Shown: positions 1 through 7,861, counted from the stretch's first letter. The stretch: DNA of 37,462 nt from Bradyrhizobium uaiense (GCF_010811875.1 NZ_VKHP01000062.1:1-37462), one strand, 5' to 3'. Program-made: numbers and translations. The notes: generated from the sequence alone by a model not told the origin.

Positions 1-108
1 TTCTCAAAGCTCAAGCAGTTCCGACGTGTCGCAACCCGCTTCGAAAAAACGGCCCGGAATTACCGGGCCGTCGTCACTCTCGCTGCCATTGTTCTATGGA
101 TGCGCTAG
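1..108 (+). CDS. IS5-family transposase, C-terminal end (cut by window edge)
   Basis: The frame is open from base 1 and ends in TAG at 106-108, giving the last 35 residues of a protein. The stretch FSKLKQFRRVATRFEKTARN is the characteristic C-terminus of IS5/IS1031-group DDE transposases, where the last helix follows the catalytic Glu. Catalytic residues lie outside the window, so whether the copy is intact cannot be judged. The right end of the element should lie within the next few tens of bases; I could not pair an inverted repeat because the left end is missing. The family call comes from recall of conserved C-termini. Confidence 0.75.
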   Translation, partial: FSKLKQFRRVATRFEKTARNYRAVVTLAAIVLWMR

Positions 109-486
109 TGTCCACACCACCTAGCGCATAGTCTGAGCTTCCGACGCAAGAAGTCGGTCAAGCCGGGCTTTCCCAGCGCGCTGGCACGAGCATGAAAAAA
201 GACGGCCCCAGGAGCGCGGTACATGCCGGGAGTTACCTGTAGAACGCCCGGCAGCCAGAAGGCAGCGGGCGGTAACTGTCGCTCCATGTTGCAGTCTGTG
301 TATCCAAATATTTCCAGCTGACGCCAGTCTTACGGGGCCGCCCGAAAGAGCCCGGTGGGGGTCTTTGCCAATCGCCTCGCCCTCTTGGCGAACGAAATTA
401 CTGTGCGAGCAGGCGATGATCACGTCGGCATAGGTCGTGCAGTTTGGATGTGGCTGGGGATTTCAGTGTCCCAGTTCAGGAAGGAA

Positions 487-522
487 ACGCCGCCGGGCAT
501 GCATTTGTGAGACCGGCGGCGT
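487..522. terminator. Strong hairpin, probable terminator of cspA or bidirectional
   Basis: Ten-base perfect arms (ACGCCGCCGG at 487-496, CCGGCGGCGT at 513-522) are followed by CTTTT on the plus strand. Flanking bases (CCCAG before, CTGGG after) can extend the stem. It lies about 50 nt beyond the stop of the minus-strand cold-shock gene, so it may terminate that transcript, although the T-run is better on the plus strand. The stem closely matches the hairpin at 2379-2415. Confidence 0.6.
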
Positions 523-571
523 CTTTTCCTGGGACAGATATTCGCAACGCTCCGGACGCGCTGACGCGACG

Positions 572-775
572 TCAGCCTAGCCTGAGGTTTTCGGCTGACG
601 TCTTGCCGCGGTTTTCCCGCTCTTCGTAGCTGACCTTTGCACCCTCGTTGAGGCTGCTCAGCCCGGCTTTCTCAACTGCCGAAATATGCACAAAGACATC
701 CTTGCCGCCATTGTCCGGCTGGATGAAACCATAGCCCTTCGTTGGGTTGAACCACTTCACTGTACCAATCGCCAC
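572..775 (-). CDS. cspA: Cold-shock domain protein (CspA family)
   Basis: A 67-residue single cold-shock domain, the usual length of alphaproteobacterial Csp proteins. The RNP1-type motif KGYGFIQPD (about residues 14-22) and the RNP2-type motif DVFVHISAV (about 26-34) are both complete; these form the aromatic patch that binds single-stranded RNA or DNA. Family knowledge: such proteins act in the cytoplasm as RNA chaperones, and not all are cold-induced. The ATG start is preceded on the minus strand by a purine-rich AACGGAG about 5-11 nt upstream. The gene stands alone, with an inverted repeat about 65-85 nt upstream. Which csp paralogue it is cannot be decided, so the symbol is generic. Confidence 0.95.
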   Translation of the reverse strand: MAIGTVKWFNPTKGYGFIQPDNGGKDVFVHISAVEKAGLSSLNEGAKVSYEERENRGKTSAENLRLG

Positions 776-837
776 TGGATAAATCTCCGTTAAGGAATGC
801 CGGCAACCTAGTTCGACATCGCTACAACTCGCAAGGC

Positions 838-859
838 GAAACGCACGTCACTGCGTTTC
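838..859. promoter_or_regulatory. Inverted repeat upstream of cspA
   Basis: GAAACGCA (838-845) and TGCGTTTC (852-859) are perfect 8-base arms around a 6-base spacer. They lie 63-84 nt upstream of the cspA start codon. This could be a structured part of the 5' leader, as found in cold-shock mRNAs, or an operator. The sequence alone does not decide. Confidence 0.35.
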
Positions 860-1112
860 CTTTTTCGGTTTGGGATGACGTTAGTTTCCGCAACTATGAA
901 GCCCCACTAATGAGAACGCGCCGACATCGCGCGCTAAGGCCGCCCCCCGGCGTCCCGTTCGACACATCTGCCATTTATGCACGACGATGGCCCGGGCAGC
1001 TCCCATTACATCAAAGGTTCCAATAGCTTAGCCTTATTCTCGGCAAATTTCGGCCGGAGGGTGCGGTTTTTCGGAAGCTCTTCGGTTCGTTGCGTTGGTC
1101 AGGAGCCATTTA

Positions 1113-1583
1113 ATGTGGATCCGCATTTTAGTAGTTGGAATAGTTGGCTTGGTCGGGGCGGGTGCGGTTGCAGCACTTGGGAGATCCGCGCCGACACCGC
1201 TCGTTGAGTATCCTGTCACTGAGAGCGTCGGGAAGACCGATAGGCTGTCGCTCATTCCCGAGCACGATACAGCCGTCAATGCGGCCGTTCCCGAGGCACC
1301 GACGCCACCGATCGCGTTGGTAGCGCCGCCGCCTGTAGCGCAGACGATATCCGCCGCGGAGCCCGTTCCTGTCGTCGCTGCCCCGGGGCCCCCTCCTATC
1401 GTCGCTCGACACCGGCATGAAGCGACCGCCCCGATCCCAAAAAAGAAAAAGCGTCTCGCCAGTAGCAAACAAGATCAAGCCGTCCACGAAGAAAAGCCGA
1501 TGCCGATCCGCACTGTCGACTGCAACGGAAACGGATTGGATAGTGTCTTGCGGTCGATGCGGCTAAAGCCGGGTTGCTTGTGA
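1113..1583 (+). CDS. Membrane-anchored proline/alanine-rich hypothetical protein
   Basis: I do not recognise a named family. The ATG at 1113 has AGGAG at 1101-1105 with a 7-nt gap, so I prefer it to the in-frame TTG at 1095. The 156-residue product begins with a hydrophobic stretch (IRILVVGIVGLVGAGAVAAL, residues 3-22) that fits an uncleaved signal anchor. A disordered Pro/Ala/Val-rich middle follows (about 55-100), then a basic patch PKKKKR, and a short C-terminal segment with two cysteines (VDCNGNG and PGCL) that could form one disulfide. The layout suggests an inner-membrane protein with a periplasmic tail. Its function is unknown. Confidence 0.6.
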   Translation: MWIRILVVGIVGLVGAGAVAALGRSAPTPLVEYPVTESVGKTDRLSLIPEHDTAVNAAVPEAPTPPIALVAPPPVAQTISAAEPVPVVAAPGPPPIVARHRHEATAPIPKKKKRLASSKQDQAVHEEKPMPIRTVDCNGNGLDSVLRSMRLKPGCL

Positions 1584-1824
1584 GCTGAAGTGCGAACGGT
1601 TGGCGTGGCGCAAATCTCGCAACAACTATGCAGCCACAAATGAGAGAACGACCCCGGCGCCGCGCGCCGAGGCCGCCATTGATAACTCCCGGCCGGGGTT
1701 GGGGGTATTTCAGCCAGGAGCCGAGGAACACTACTTCCAGAGCCACCGCTTGTTCCCGGCAATACAACGCCATTAGGGATTACTCCCGGCCTGGATTGCC
1801 GGAAACCGATAGCTGTTCTCGAAA

Positions 1825-1858
1825 CCAACTCGGCTGACTGACGTAGCTGCCGAGTTGG
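1825..1858. terminator. Hairpin with perfect 10-bp stem
   Basis: CCAACTCGGC (1825-1834) pairs perfectly with GCCGAGTTGG (1849-1858) around a 14-base loop. No T-run follows on either strand, so it may be a structured RNA or a Rho-type end rather than a classic terminator. Confidence 0.4.
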
Positions 1859-1975
1859 CCATCGCTTCTCCTGGGGCAAAAGGGGTTACGGGCGGCCCCA
1901 CTCCCGGGTTTCACCGCGCCCCTTCAGTGGGTTCTGTACGAAGAGTGGTCCCAGCAACCAAAGCCCAAATCGAAA

Positions 1976-2004
1976 ACGGCCTCAGCATGGGGTGCTGAGG
2001 CCGT
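1976..2004. terminator. Hairpin with perfect 12-bp stem
   Basis: ACGGCCTCAGCA (1976-1987) pairs perfectly with TGCTGAGGCCGT (1993-2004) around the loop TGGGG. On the minus strand the stem is followed by TTTTCG; on the plus strand by CATTTCG. It shares its GGCCnCAGC stem with hairpins at 6103, 20229, 20509 and 21311. Confidence 0.55.
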
Positions 2005-2238
2005 CATTTCGTTCTGCTGGGTGCGCGGGCGCCAGTGAGCAAGCCGCCTCTGTTCAGCAGACCGCGCCGGTACATCCGCGGCTAGCTGAAGTCGTACCTG
2101 ACGTCTCCACGTGCCTGCTAGGAACCTGACGGGGTACTCCACCGGCCATCCGAAATCGTTACCTAATCAGCAAGCAGATCGGTGCAGGCTTCTCCGAGGG
2201 ACGGGGCCGGCTTCTGAACATCTCGCGGTCACCGTTTC

Positions 2239-2279
2239 GGAGGAGCTGGCGGCGCTAAGCGAAGGCGCGCCAGCTCCTC
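2239..2279 (+). terminator. Intrinsic terminator
   Basis: The long stem AGGAGCTGGC ... GCCAGCTCCT (2241-2250 with 2269-2278) is extended by GCGC pairs past a one-base bulge and is followed by CTTTTTCCC on the plus strand. It is a textbook Rho-independent terminator, yet no gene is visible upstream on the plus strand. Confidence 0.65.
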
Positions 2280-2378
2280 TTTTTCCCTGTCTGTGTGCCG
2301 CGGGCTACAGCCGTCTCGTTACGGTCCCGGCTAGATTATCGGCACTGGGAATTCAGGGCCCAGCGCTGGAAAAACATG

Positions 2379-2415
2379 ACGCCGCCGGGACAAACCATTT
2401 CGGGCCCGGCGGCGT
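2379..2415 (+). terminator. Intrinsic terminator-like hairpin
   Basis: ACGCCGCCGGG (2379-2389) pairs perfectly with CCCGGCGGCGT (2405-2415), followed by ACTTTTGC. The stem is almost identical to that at 487-522. No gene is visible just upstream. Confidence 0.55.
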
Positions 2416-2453
2416 ACTTTTGCGATCTGTCAGTTTACCGTCCCGAGGGAGAA

Positions 2454-2470
2454 GTGACCGTTGCGGTCAC
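2454..2470. promoter_or_regulatory. 17-base palindrome GTGACCG-N3-CGGTCAC
   Basis: Seven-base perfect arms flank the spacer TTG, the shape of a dimeric repressor operator. It lies about 147 nt upstream of the zinc-ribbon gene at 2617. No regulator can be assigned. Confidence 0.35.
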
Positions 2471-2616
2471 ACAGCCGTTAACACCTAGGGCGACGTAGCT
2501 CGCCGTGAGCGGATCGCGCTCTATTTCCGCGGCTATTCCGACCTGATCAGAACACTCCGCCGACGCGACTCAGGATTGGGCTCTGCACGCGCATCCCGCG
2601 ATGATGGAGCGATCCT

Positions 2617-2934
2617 ATGGCAGTCGAACACTGCAGATATGGCCACGAGTTGACCTTAGAGAACACGCAGCTGATTTTCTCGATCAAGGGCAACTATCAG
2701 TATCGCCGGTGCCGAACGTGCTTAGACCTCACCGACGACGACGTTGCGCGGATCGAACAGCACTTCGTTCGAGATGGTGGATCGATCCGGACGTTGGTTC
2801 TGACAGCCCCCAAGATGATTTTCGTTCAAGGAGCGCGAGAAGTATCAGCCAGCGTGTTGGAGCCGAATCATGGCGGTCCGCGACGCGAATGCAAAAATGA
2901 ACAAGGCCAATGCGGCTCGTGCTCTGAAGGCTAA
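2617..2934 (+). CDS. Small zinc-ribbon (HNH-like) protein
   Basis: The first 40 residues carry a treble-clef-like zinc site: CRYGHELT (residues 6-13) and RRCRTC (31-36), so C-x2-GH then C-x2-C. This N-terminal knuckle is typical of phage-type HNH nucleases and related small DNA-binding proteins, but no HNH catalytic histidines are visible downstream. The 105-residue product has a low-complexity C-terminus from about residue 75 that overlaps the next gene by 65 bases, which suggests the original C-terminus has been lost. The neighbouring gene has the same type of zinc site, so the pair may derive from tandem duplication or one phage-derived module. No function is assigned. Confidence 0.5.
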   Translation: MAVEHCRYGHELTLENTQLIFSIKGNYQYRRCRTCLDLTDDDVARIEQHFVRDGGSIRTLVLTAPKMIFVQGAREVSASVLEPNHGGPRRECKNEQGQCGSCSEG

Positions 2935-3684
2935 GCAGACACACTGCAAGCAAGGGCATCCGCTCTCCGGTGACAACCTTCGTATAGAGAGGGATTCAAA
3001 AACTGGCGCACCGCGGCGCGCGTGCCGCGCCTGCCGAAATGCATCCTATCAGCGGGGAAGTTACAAATATACGGCCGAGCAGGTCGAGACCGCAACCGAC
3101 TGCATCATGAACAAGGGAATGACGATCGCCGAGGTGACGCAACGCCGAGGTGATCGTGCTCGGATCATTAAATTTGAGGCGCTGGCGATTGCCTTGAGCA
3201 AAGATCCGGCTCTCAACAACGTGGTAAGACAGCTTCTACACTCAATGCCGACGCGAAACTGCGGGCATGGAAAGGAACGTGGAAGTCAAAATCTGCTGGT
3301 TACATGCCAGCATCAGAAGTTGCTGCGGTGATCACGGCACACCCCGAATGGACTGCACGGCGCGTCGCCGAGGAGACCGGCCGCGAGTTGCCCTACGTTC
3401 ACTCATTGGCCTGGAGCAAGGGTCTCAAGACCGCGCCTATGCGCGCCAGCAGGCCAAAGCTGATTACGCGGCCGAAGATCTTGAGCCGCGGGCCGACCCT
3501 GACGGGCATCATTGCCGCCCAACCGCACGAGATCTTCACTGCGATTGACCAGATCGTGCCCCGCGGCCTCGACTACGACAGGCGCAAGGAAGTCGTGAGC
3601 GAGATGATCCTCGCTGTGCTGGAGGGTGAATTGAACCTAGCGGATGCCAAGGCTGCTTACCCGCGCTTCCTCAGCTCCAGCTAG
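2870..3684 (+). pseudogene. HNH-like zinc-ribbon plus helix-turn-helix protein, frameshifted
   Basis: The first frame (2870-3331) starts at an ATG with GGAG 7 nt upstream. It encodes the zinc ribbon CKQGHPLSGDN ... RRACRACRN (about residues 26-56), a signature of phage HNH-type proteins, then a helical region KGMTIAEVTQRRGD. Near 3230-3300 sense shifts to another frame. That frame reads NADAKLRAWKGTW before an internal ATG at 3304, then continues as an HTH-like domain (EVAAVITAHPEWTARRVAEE) and a C-terminal helix MILAVLEGELNLADAK, ending at 3684. The two parts read as one protein broken by a single indel. An independent small gene starting at 3304 is possible but has no clear ribosome site. 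Confidence 0.5.
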
Positions 3685-4216
3685 CAGGAAGCACAAGACA
3701 GCGGTCAATCGCTCACCACAACTAGGACAGCACCGACCTCATAAAAGCACCGGCGCCCCTACCGCCGCTGGCGTTGGAGTTGCGTAAGCGTGTAGTGTGC
3801 ACCGCTGCGTACAGAGAGCTTCTCCAAACTGGCCAGCGCTAGACAATGCGCCATTGGTCTATGCGGAACTCGCCAAACCGGCCCGAGCTAAAGATCAACG
3901 CTCAATGCGACGTCGGTCACATCGCGCAAAAGTTCCCTGGGTATCTTCTTCGCACCGCGTTTACCAGTCACTTGCCTGCAGGCATGGCAACTGCTGGATT
4001 TGTACGCTGCGAACTCGTTGCCAAGAAGTCACGCCATCGAACCGAATGGATATAGCTGGCGCCATTATCGTGGCGGCGCTCGCGCTCGCAGCTTATTGGT
4101 GAGGGATAGATAGGGCGGCATTTTTTTGAGCCCCGCCGTTTGTTTCTAATGCGTTCATTGATCAGAGCTCGAATTGGCAAGAAACCAATTTCAGATATCA
4201 TGGAGCATGTCGCGAA
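3685..4216. other. Mostly non-coding stretch
   Basis: No recognisable gene of normal size. The only candidate is the 18-codon frame at 4046-4102. A weak GC stem followed by T-rich sequence lies near 4112-4138. Confidence 0.4.
4046..4102 (+). CDS. Possible 18-residue membrane peptide
   Basis: ATG at 4046 opens a frame encoding MDIAGAIIVAALALAAYW, almost wholly hydrophobic, then TGA. It resembles the other tiny single-helix proteins in this window in composition. The ribosome site is weak (AAGAAG about 15 nt upstream), and so short a frame can arise by chance. It is listed because of the company it keeps. Confidence 0.3.
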   Translation: MDIAGAIIVAALALAAYW

Positions 4217-4819
4217 ATGAATTTTGATTATCAGCCTAGCGCTAATCATTCAGCCCACACGCAATCAGCTACGCCCCCTGCCGGTCAAGCGGATGGAAGC
4301 CAGAACAACAAGACGCGCTTTGGATTCAAGGCGACTGACCTGATCGTCTACCCTGCGCACGGTGTCGGTCAAATCGTTGCGATCGAAGAGCAGACTGTAG
4401 CCGGCGCCTGCCTCGAGTTCTTCGTCGTCTATTTCGAGAAGAGCAAGATGACACTACGCGTTCCGACGAGTAGAGCGGCCAAAACCGGAATGCGTCGGTT
4501 GTCCGACCCCAGCACCATCCAGCACGCACGACGAATCCTGGGTCAACCACCTCATAAGCCGCGGGGCAATTGGTCCCGGATTGCTCAAGAGTACGAAAGC
4601 AAGATCAATTCGGGTGATATTGTTGCAATTGCCGAAGTGATGCGCGATCTCCACAGGCGCGCTGCCAGCCCAGACCAGAGCTACGCCGAACGGCAGCTCT
4701 ACACGACGGCCGTTGATCGCTTGTCCGAAGAAGTAGCTCTTGTTAGCGGCATGACCGAACAAGAAGCGGCGAGAGAGCTTGAAAATGTGATAGCCACCGA
4801 AGTCAGGCGCAGCGCCTAG
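4217..4819 (+). CDS. CarD/CdnL-family transcription regulator
   Basis: Of 200 residues, about 36-95 form a CarD/CdnL N-terminal (RNA-polymerase-interacting, Tudor-like) domain. It starts FKATDLIVYPAHGVGQIVAIE and continues with a conserved aromatic/charged strand (FFVVYFEKSKMTLRVPTSRA). The rest is an all-helical C-terminal domain with the usual pattern of such proteins (SRIAQEYESKINSGDIVAIAEVMRDL). Family knowledge: CdnL/CarD proteins bind the RNA polymerase beta subunit and stabilise open complexes at promoters. The N-terminal 35 residues are polar and probably disordered. GGAG lies about 13 nt before the ATG, rather far. Rhizobia often carry several paralogues, so this need not be the essential housekeeping copy. 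Confidence 0.9.
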   Translation: MNFDYQPSANHSAHTQSATPPAGQADGSQNNKTRFGFKATDLIVYPAHGVGQIVAIEEQTVAGACLEFFVVYFEKSKMTLRVPTSRAAKTGMRRLSDPSTIQHARRILGQPPHKPRGNWSRIAQEYESKINSGDIVAIAEVMRDLHRRAASPDQSYAERQLYTTAVDRLSEEVALVSGMTEQEAARELENVIATEVRRSA

Positions 4820-5038
4820 TTGAGGCTTCTCGAACGAGTCGCAGCTTTGCATCCATTGACAATGGCAGCGCCGCGGGTCAGACGGCGCGGCCGAAATTTT
4901 CTGTAGTAAGCCGCGGCAGCTTGAAAGCGGCCCCGGCTCAAGTCAGGCGGCGCGCTGAAATGCACATCAACCGCAAACTGAGAGATAGACTCAAGCTGGT
5001 ATGAGCGCGCTGGACAGCAAGTTAGCGGAAATTCCACA
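4820..5038. other. Short intergenic stretch, no assigned gene
   Basis: Two overlapping frames of 14 and 15 codons (joined as ATGA near 4990-5035) precede the remnant at 5039, but nothing supports their translation. Confidence 0.3.
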
Positions 5039-5096
5039 ATGCAGATGAAGGGCGACCGCCCCCGAGAACGCCGCGCGAAGGATGGCGGCCTCGGCC
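5039..5096 (+). pseudogene. 5' remnant of the small MKLKGDRP-type gene family
   Basis: The start of this frame (MQMKGDRP) matches the start of the intact gene at 19959 (MKLKGDRPYSDPEKAARR), and the bases are nearly identical over GAAGGGCGACCGCCCC. A short deletion shifts the frame, after which the next frame reads ENAARRMAASA, matching EKAARRIMEHARA of the intact copy. Similarity ends where the minus-strand small gene begins at 5097. It is therefore a truncated, frameshifted copy of the 19959 gene. Confidence 0.5.
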
Positions 5097-5228
5097 TTAC
5101 ACTCCGAAGGAATGCCTCATCTGAGATGCCATACGCTGGACGGCATCGGTGTATTGACCGTGGTTGGAATGCTGGTCGACGACGTAAAGGGCCAAAAGGA
5201 TGCCGACAGCGAGCAATAAGCCTTTCAT
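5097..5228 (-). CDS. 43-residue single-pass membrane protein
   Basis: ATG at 5228 on the minus strand encodes a 43-residue protein ending in TAA. It begins with a Lys and a hydrophobic helix (KGLLLAVGILLALYVV, residues 2-17), then a polar tail with DAVQRMASQMRHSFGV. A strong AAAGGAG lies about 10 nt before the start. Near-identical small proteins are, from memory, common in Bradyrhizobium, where they are annotated as hypothetical. The topology suggests an inner-membrane anchor with a short C-terminal domain on the other side. Function is unknown. Confidence 0.75.
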   Translation of the reverse strand: MKGLLLAVGILLALYVVDQHSNHGQYTDAVQRMASQMRHSFGV

Positions 5229-5571
5229 GAAATGACGCTCCTTTAAGGTCTGGGCGGCTCCGGATGTCGTGACGATTCCTGGGTTCTAGTTGGCGCTTCG
5301 GTCCGCGTCGGCTCCGGCAATCGGCTTGCCTCCACCGGTCTATTGTCGCGTACCATCTAACCCGCCAGTCGAGCGTATCCGCGCCGCAGCGCGGGCATGA
5401 GTCATTCCCATGGCGGGTCTTGATCCATCGATAACGAGGATCGCAGGGCGGCTTTAAAAAGTTCTTTATCGGCTTATCCGGAGAACTCCGGGGTCGAATG
5501 GAGAGGCCCCCCCGGCAACCGGTAGGGGGGCGAGTGGAAGGGCCGCCAATTGAGCCGCCCCTTACGCTAGC
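5229..5571. other. Non-coding stretch
   Basis: I see no gene. A GC-rich short stem (CCCCCCCGGCAACCGGTAGGGGGG, in two halves around AAC) lies near 5507-5530, and upstream sequence of the minus-strand gene at 5228 falls here. Confidence 0.35.
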
Positions 5572-5755
5572 TCAACGCCGAGTGTTCAATTCCTCTTCCA
5601 CTTCTTGCGAAGCCGCGAGGGCTGCTTTGCTGGCAGCCAGAACCCGATAACTGTGCTCCATCCGCTCTAAACGTGTCGTCGGCGGTCTCTTTGGCCCGAC
5701 GGCAGTGTTAAGCCCTCTCGAGATAATCCTCCGCACTCATCACCGGAAAATTCAT
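5572..5755 (-). pseudogene. Small helical hypothetical protein, frameshifted
   Basis: On the minus strand ATG at 5740 (or 5755) opens MSAEDYLERA and then meets TAA at 5708-5710. One base away the sense continues as RLERMEHSYRVLAASKAALA and EVEEELNTRR to a TGA at 5572-5574. The start and the end together match the layout of a small alpha-helical protein family common in Bradyrhizobium, as I recall it. A single extra base, or two lost ones, near 5710-5735 explains the break. It could be a real pseudogene or a sequencing error. Confidence 0.55.
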
Positions 5756-6102
5756 CAGCGTCCCGAGCGTTCCAGAGCGCCAGGAGGGACGCCGCCCCTA
5801 GCGGGCCGCCCCGAGGTTCACAACGTCGGTCCAGCTATGCCGGTGTCGGACTTAGCGTTCACTATTGAACAAAGCTGCCCTCGCGTCATAGCAAGCATCG
5901 CCGGCCAAGGCTCAGCCCGGCGTCGGTGGCTGAGAGACTCCCGCCTGCATAAGCGAGGAGCGCGGCATGGCCGATCGCATCATAAATCGATCTACTGTTC
6001 TCAGCGGCATCGTTGACGAGGCCATGGCGGTTTCAGCGCGATCTATCACGTCCGTTCCTATGCGCGGTCGGTCGGGTGCGGGTTCAGGCCGCACAAAGAA
6101 AA

Positions 6103-6133
6103 CGGCCCCAGCATCCGGATCATGCTGGAGCCG
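6103..6133. terminator. Hairpin of the GGCCnCAGC type
   Basis: CGGCCCCAGCAT (6103-6114) pairs with ATGCTGGAGCCG (6122-6133) with one mismatch in 12. There is no T-run on the plus strand; on the minus strand the stem is followed by TTTTC. No gene ends next to it. Confidence 0.45.
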
Positions 6134-6588
6134 AGTTGGATCGCTGACCGCTGTCACCGAGTAGCAGCAGCCATCGTTTGAGGGCTGAAAAAATACGAAA
6201 TGAAAATCGCCTGCCCTGGAGCGTGACTATCGCGCCGGCCGCTCGCTCCAAAAATAACCCGTGTGAATCTGCTCCCAGATTTTCCAAATACGTTCGTGGA
6301 GGAGCCGGAATTTTGTTCCTCGCGCCGGAACCATACCGCCTGCCCCGGCATAAATTGTCGTTTTTTACCCCTGCGGCGGAGGACCCGTAGGCATCCCGTG
6401 ACCAAATCGGTTTTGGATAATCGACGCGTCGAGGAGTTGCTGCGTGCGATGCGCGTTCTGTTCTTCGAAATCTCGCGTCTCATCGCGTGCTAACGAAACC
6501 CCTTTAATTTCAGGCTTTCCCGCTGATTCGATAGTACACGGATCGTACACGCCCGCTTTCGCATTTGTTCTGCTGTGCGATGGACGAA

Positions 6589-6619
6589 CGGCCCTGGCGC
6601 GGTCGGCGCGCCAGGGCCG
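6589..6619. terminator. Hairpin with perfect 13-bp stem
   Basis: CGGCCCTGGCGCG (6589-6601) pairs perfectly with CGCGCCAGGGCCG (6607-6619) around a 5-base loop. CATTCC follows on the plus strand. It lies about 90 nt before the zinc-ribbon gene at 6706 and may end an unseen upstream transcript. Confidence 0.5.
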
Positions 6620-6705
6620 CATTCCAACTCCCGCAGTCGGGGGCTGTGACACGAGAGCAATAGACGACTTCCGGCGTTGCCACTTGTTCCTGGACAGTGG
6701 TGCCG

Positions 6706-6888
6706 ATGACCTCCCCAAAACCACCCGAGCACAAAGAATACGTCTGTCCGATTTGCGGTGAGGTCGTGCTTACAGTTTCCAGCCCGTGGATTCAGTTCGT
6801 AGCCCGCTCGATATCTGACCTTACCTGCCCCAATGGGCATCGGTTAAAGATCACGGCCGACGGCAAGGCCGCAGTCCCCGCCAAATAA
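6706..6888 (+). CDS. 60-residue zinc-ribbon protein
   Basis: ATG at 6706 (preferred to the GTG at 6697) encodes 60 residues with two zinc knuckles: CPICGE (about residues 14-19) and CPNGH (about 41-45). This gives C-x2-C ... C-x2-H, spaced about 24 residues apart. Between them lies a strand-rich segment (VVLTVSSPWIQFV). The arrangement fits a small rubredoxin-like zinc ribbon that binds nucleic acid or a protein partner. It stands alone, with a 13-bp hairpin about 90 nt upstream. No specific family is recognised. Confidence 0.55.
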   Translation: MTSPKPPEHKEYVCPICGEVVLTVSSPWIQFVARSISDLTCPNGHRLKITADGKAAVPAK

Positions 6889-6977
6889 CCTCCGCGTCTG
6901 GCACAGACCCTGCAATTTCGGCTGTACGGGAATTTCAGCGTCCCCAATTTATCGGGCGCAGTCGTTTTAGGCCGGCG

Positions 6978-7220
6978 TCATTGGAGCGGTAGAGAAAACG
7001 TCGGCAGCGACTCATTGCCCTGCTCGCAACCCGTTCGACCCTTGGGCGGCAGAGTCGGTGAGGCATCTGCGGCAGTCCCGCTCATGAAATGGGTCAGATT
7101 GACGCCCGATGACCACTCGGCATAACCAACGACCGCAAAGGCAGCCGCTGCCGCGATGACAATACTGAGCACTGAAGTGGCGGCTGTTGCCGACAAGCTT
7201 TGGCTGCTGAAAAACGGCAT
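6978..7220 (-). CDS. 80-residue small membrane/exported protein with a CRP-like box upstream
   Basis: ATG at 7220 has GGAGA about 8 nt before it; the GTG three bases earlier is a poorer choice. Residues about 8-35 form a long Ala/Val-rich hydrophobic helix (ATSVLSIVIAAAAAFAVVGY), followed by a polar tail with one Cys and the ending LPTFSLPLQ. This suggests an N-terminally anchored or exported protein. A perfect TGTGA-N6-TCACA palindrome (7285-7300) is centred 72 nt upstream of the start. Similar small proteins, from memory, occur in Bradyrhizobium without assigned function. Confidence 0.6.
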   Translation of the reverse strand: MPFFSSQSLSATAATSVLSIVIAAAAAFAVVGYAEWSSGVNLTHFMSGTAADASPTLPPKGRTGCEQGNESLPTFSLPLQ

Positions 7221-7284
7221 CACGATTCTCCGACACCGAGAGCTGCCACCCGCCTCTCCGTTAGATCAACTCGCGATGATCGAG

Positions 7285-7300
7285 TGTGAACGGCCTCACA
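7285..7300. promoter_or_regulatory. Perfect CRP-like box TGTGA-ACGGCC-TCACA
   Basis: All ten core positions match the classical CRP half-sites TGTGA and TCACA with a 6-base spacer. The centre (7292.5) is 72 nt upstream of the minus-strand gene starting at 7220 and about 168 nt upstream of the plus-strand gene at 7461. The same motif recurs at 20706 and 23321. Binding by a CRP/FNR-family protein is an inference. Confidence 0.6.
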
Positions 7301-7460
7301 TTTCACGCGCACTTGACTGTCATTGGCCTGTGGTGCTGGCCGTGCAGCACGCTTGCGGCTGGCGGCGTCTGTCCCTGGGACTGGCGGGCACTTAGGATCT
7401 ATTGGGCAGGTTGTACGTTATGGCGCAGCACCGGGGCAGGCCAAGACCGGAGGTCGGGTC

Positions 7461-7643
7461 ATGTCTACCGTCCCTCTGGACATTGAAAGAAAATGCGAAC
7501 AGCGGTGGGCAGCCAGGCGTAAGGCGCCGGTTCTAGCAGGAGCACCTGAAAGGCACGGGCCCGAAAGCCCGAATGAACAGCCCGCCGGACTCATAAGGGC
7601 TGAGCAAGAAGCGGCTGATTTGAACCCTCAGCCCGCGCAGTGA
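7461..7643 (+). CDS. 60-residue conserved hypothetical protein
   Basis: ATG at 7461 is preceded by GGAGG (7449-7453) with a 7-nt gap. The product starts MSTVPLDIERKCEQRWAARR, a start I recall from many Bradyrhizobium small proteins of unknown function, followed by a Pro/Ala/Glu-rich and probably disordered tail. It is soluble and highly charged, with no signal peptide. A hairpin terminator follows 24 nt after the stop, so it is probably a single-gene transcript. Confidence 0.65.
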   Translation: MSTVPLDIERKCEQRWAARRKAPVLAGAPERHGPESPNEQPAGLIRAEQEAADLNPQPAQ

Positions 7644-7667
7644 GCGTGGGACCGAATATTGCGAAAG

Positions 7668-7692
7668 GCCCGCCGGGCGTGAACCGGCGGGC
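7668..7692 (+). terminator. Hairpin terminator after the 7461 gene
   Basis: GCCCGCCGG (7668-7676) pairs perfectly with CCGGCGGGC (7684-7692). The following TCGCTCCCC is C/T-rich but not a true T-run. Its place just after a stop codon supports termination. Confidence 0.5.
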
Positions 7693-7861
7693 TCGCTCCC
7701 CGCTACAGTTCGTCAGCCTGCTCACAGATTCTCCGCCGAAGGGATCGGCGCCGAGCACCGACCGACGGAAATCCGCCCCTCACGAGTAACGATCCTAGAT
7801 TGCGGTCCGAGAATGAGGATCACGTAAGCTGTGGCTGTCTGAGCCAGAGGGGATCGATCTC

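Larger units (their letters stand above)
1584..2616. other. Long gene-free stretch carrying several strong hairpins
   Basis: I find no convincing protein-coding gene on either strand here. It does hold hairpins at 1825-1858, 1976-2004, 2239-2279 and 2379-2415, and a 17-base palindrome at 2454-2470, each listed separately. Such a density of terminator-like structures without genes suggests small RNAs, lost genes or very short reading frames. Confidence 0.5.
5756..6705. other. Gene-poor stretch with two hairpins
   Basis: No reading frame here matches anything I recognise. The longer ones on both strands have unnatural composition. Hairpins at 6103-6133 and 6589-6619 are listed separately. Confidence 0.4.
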
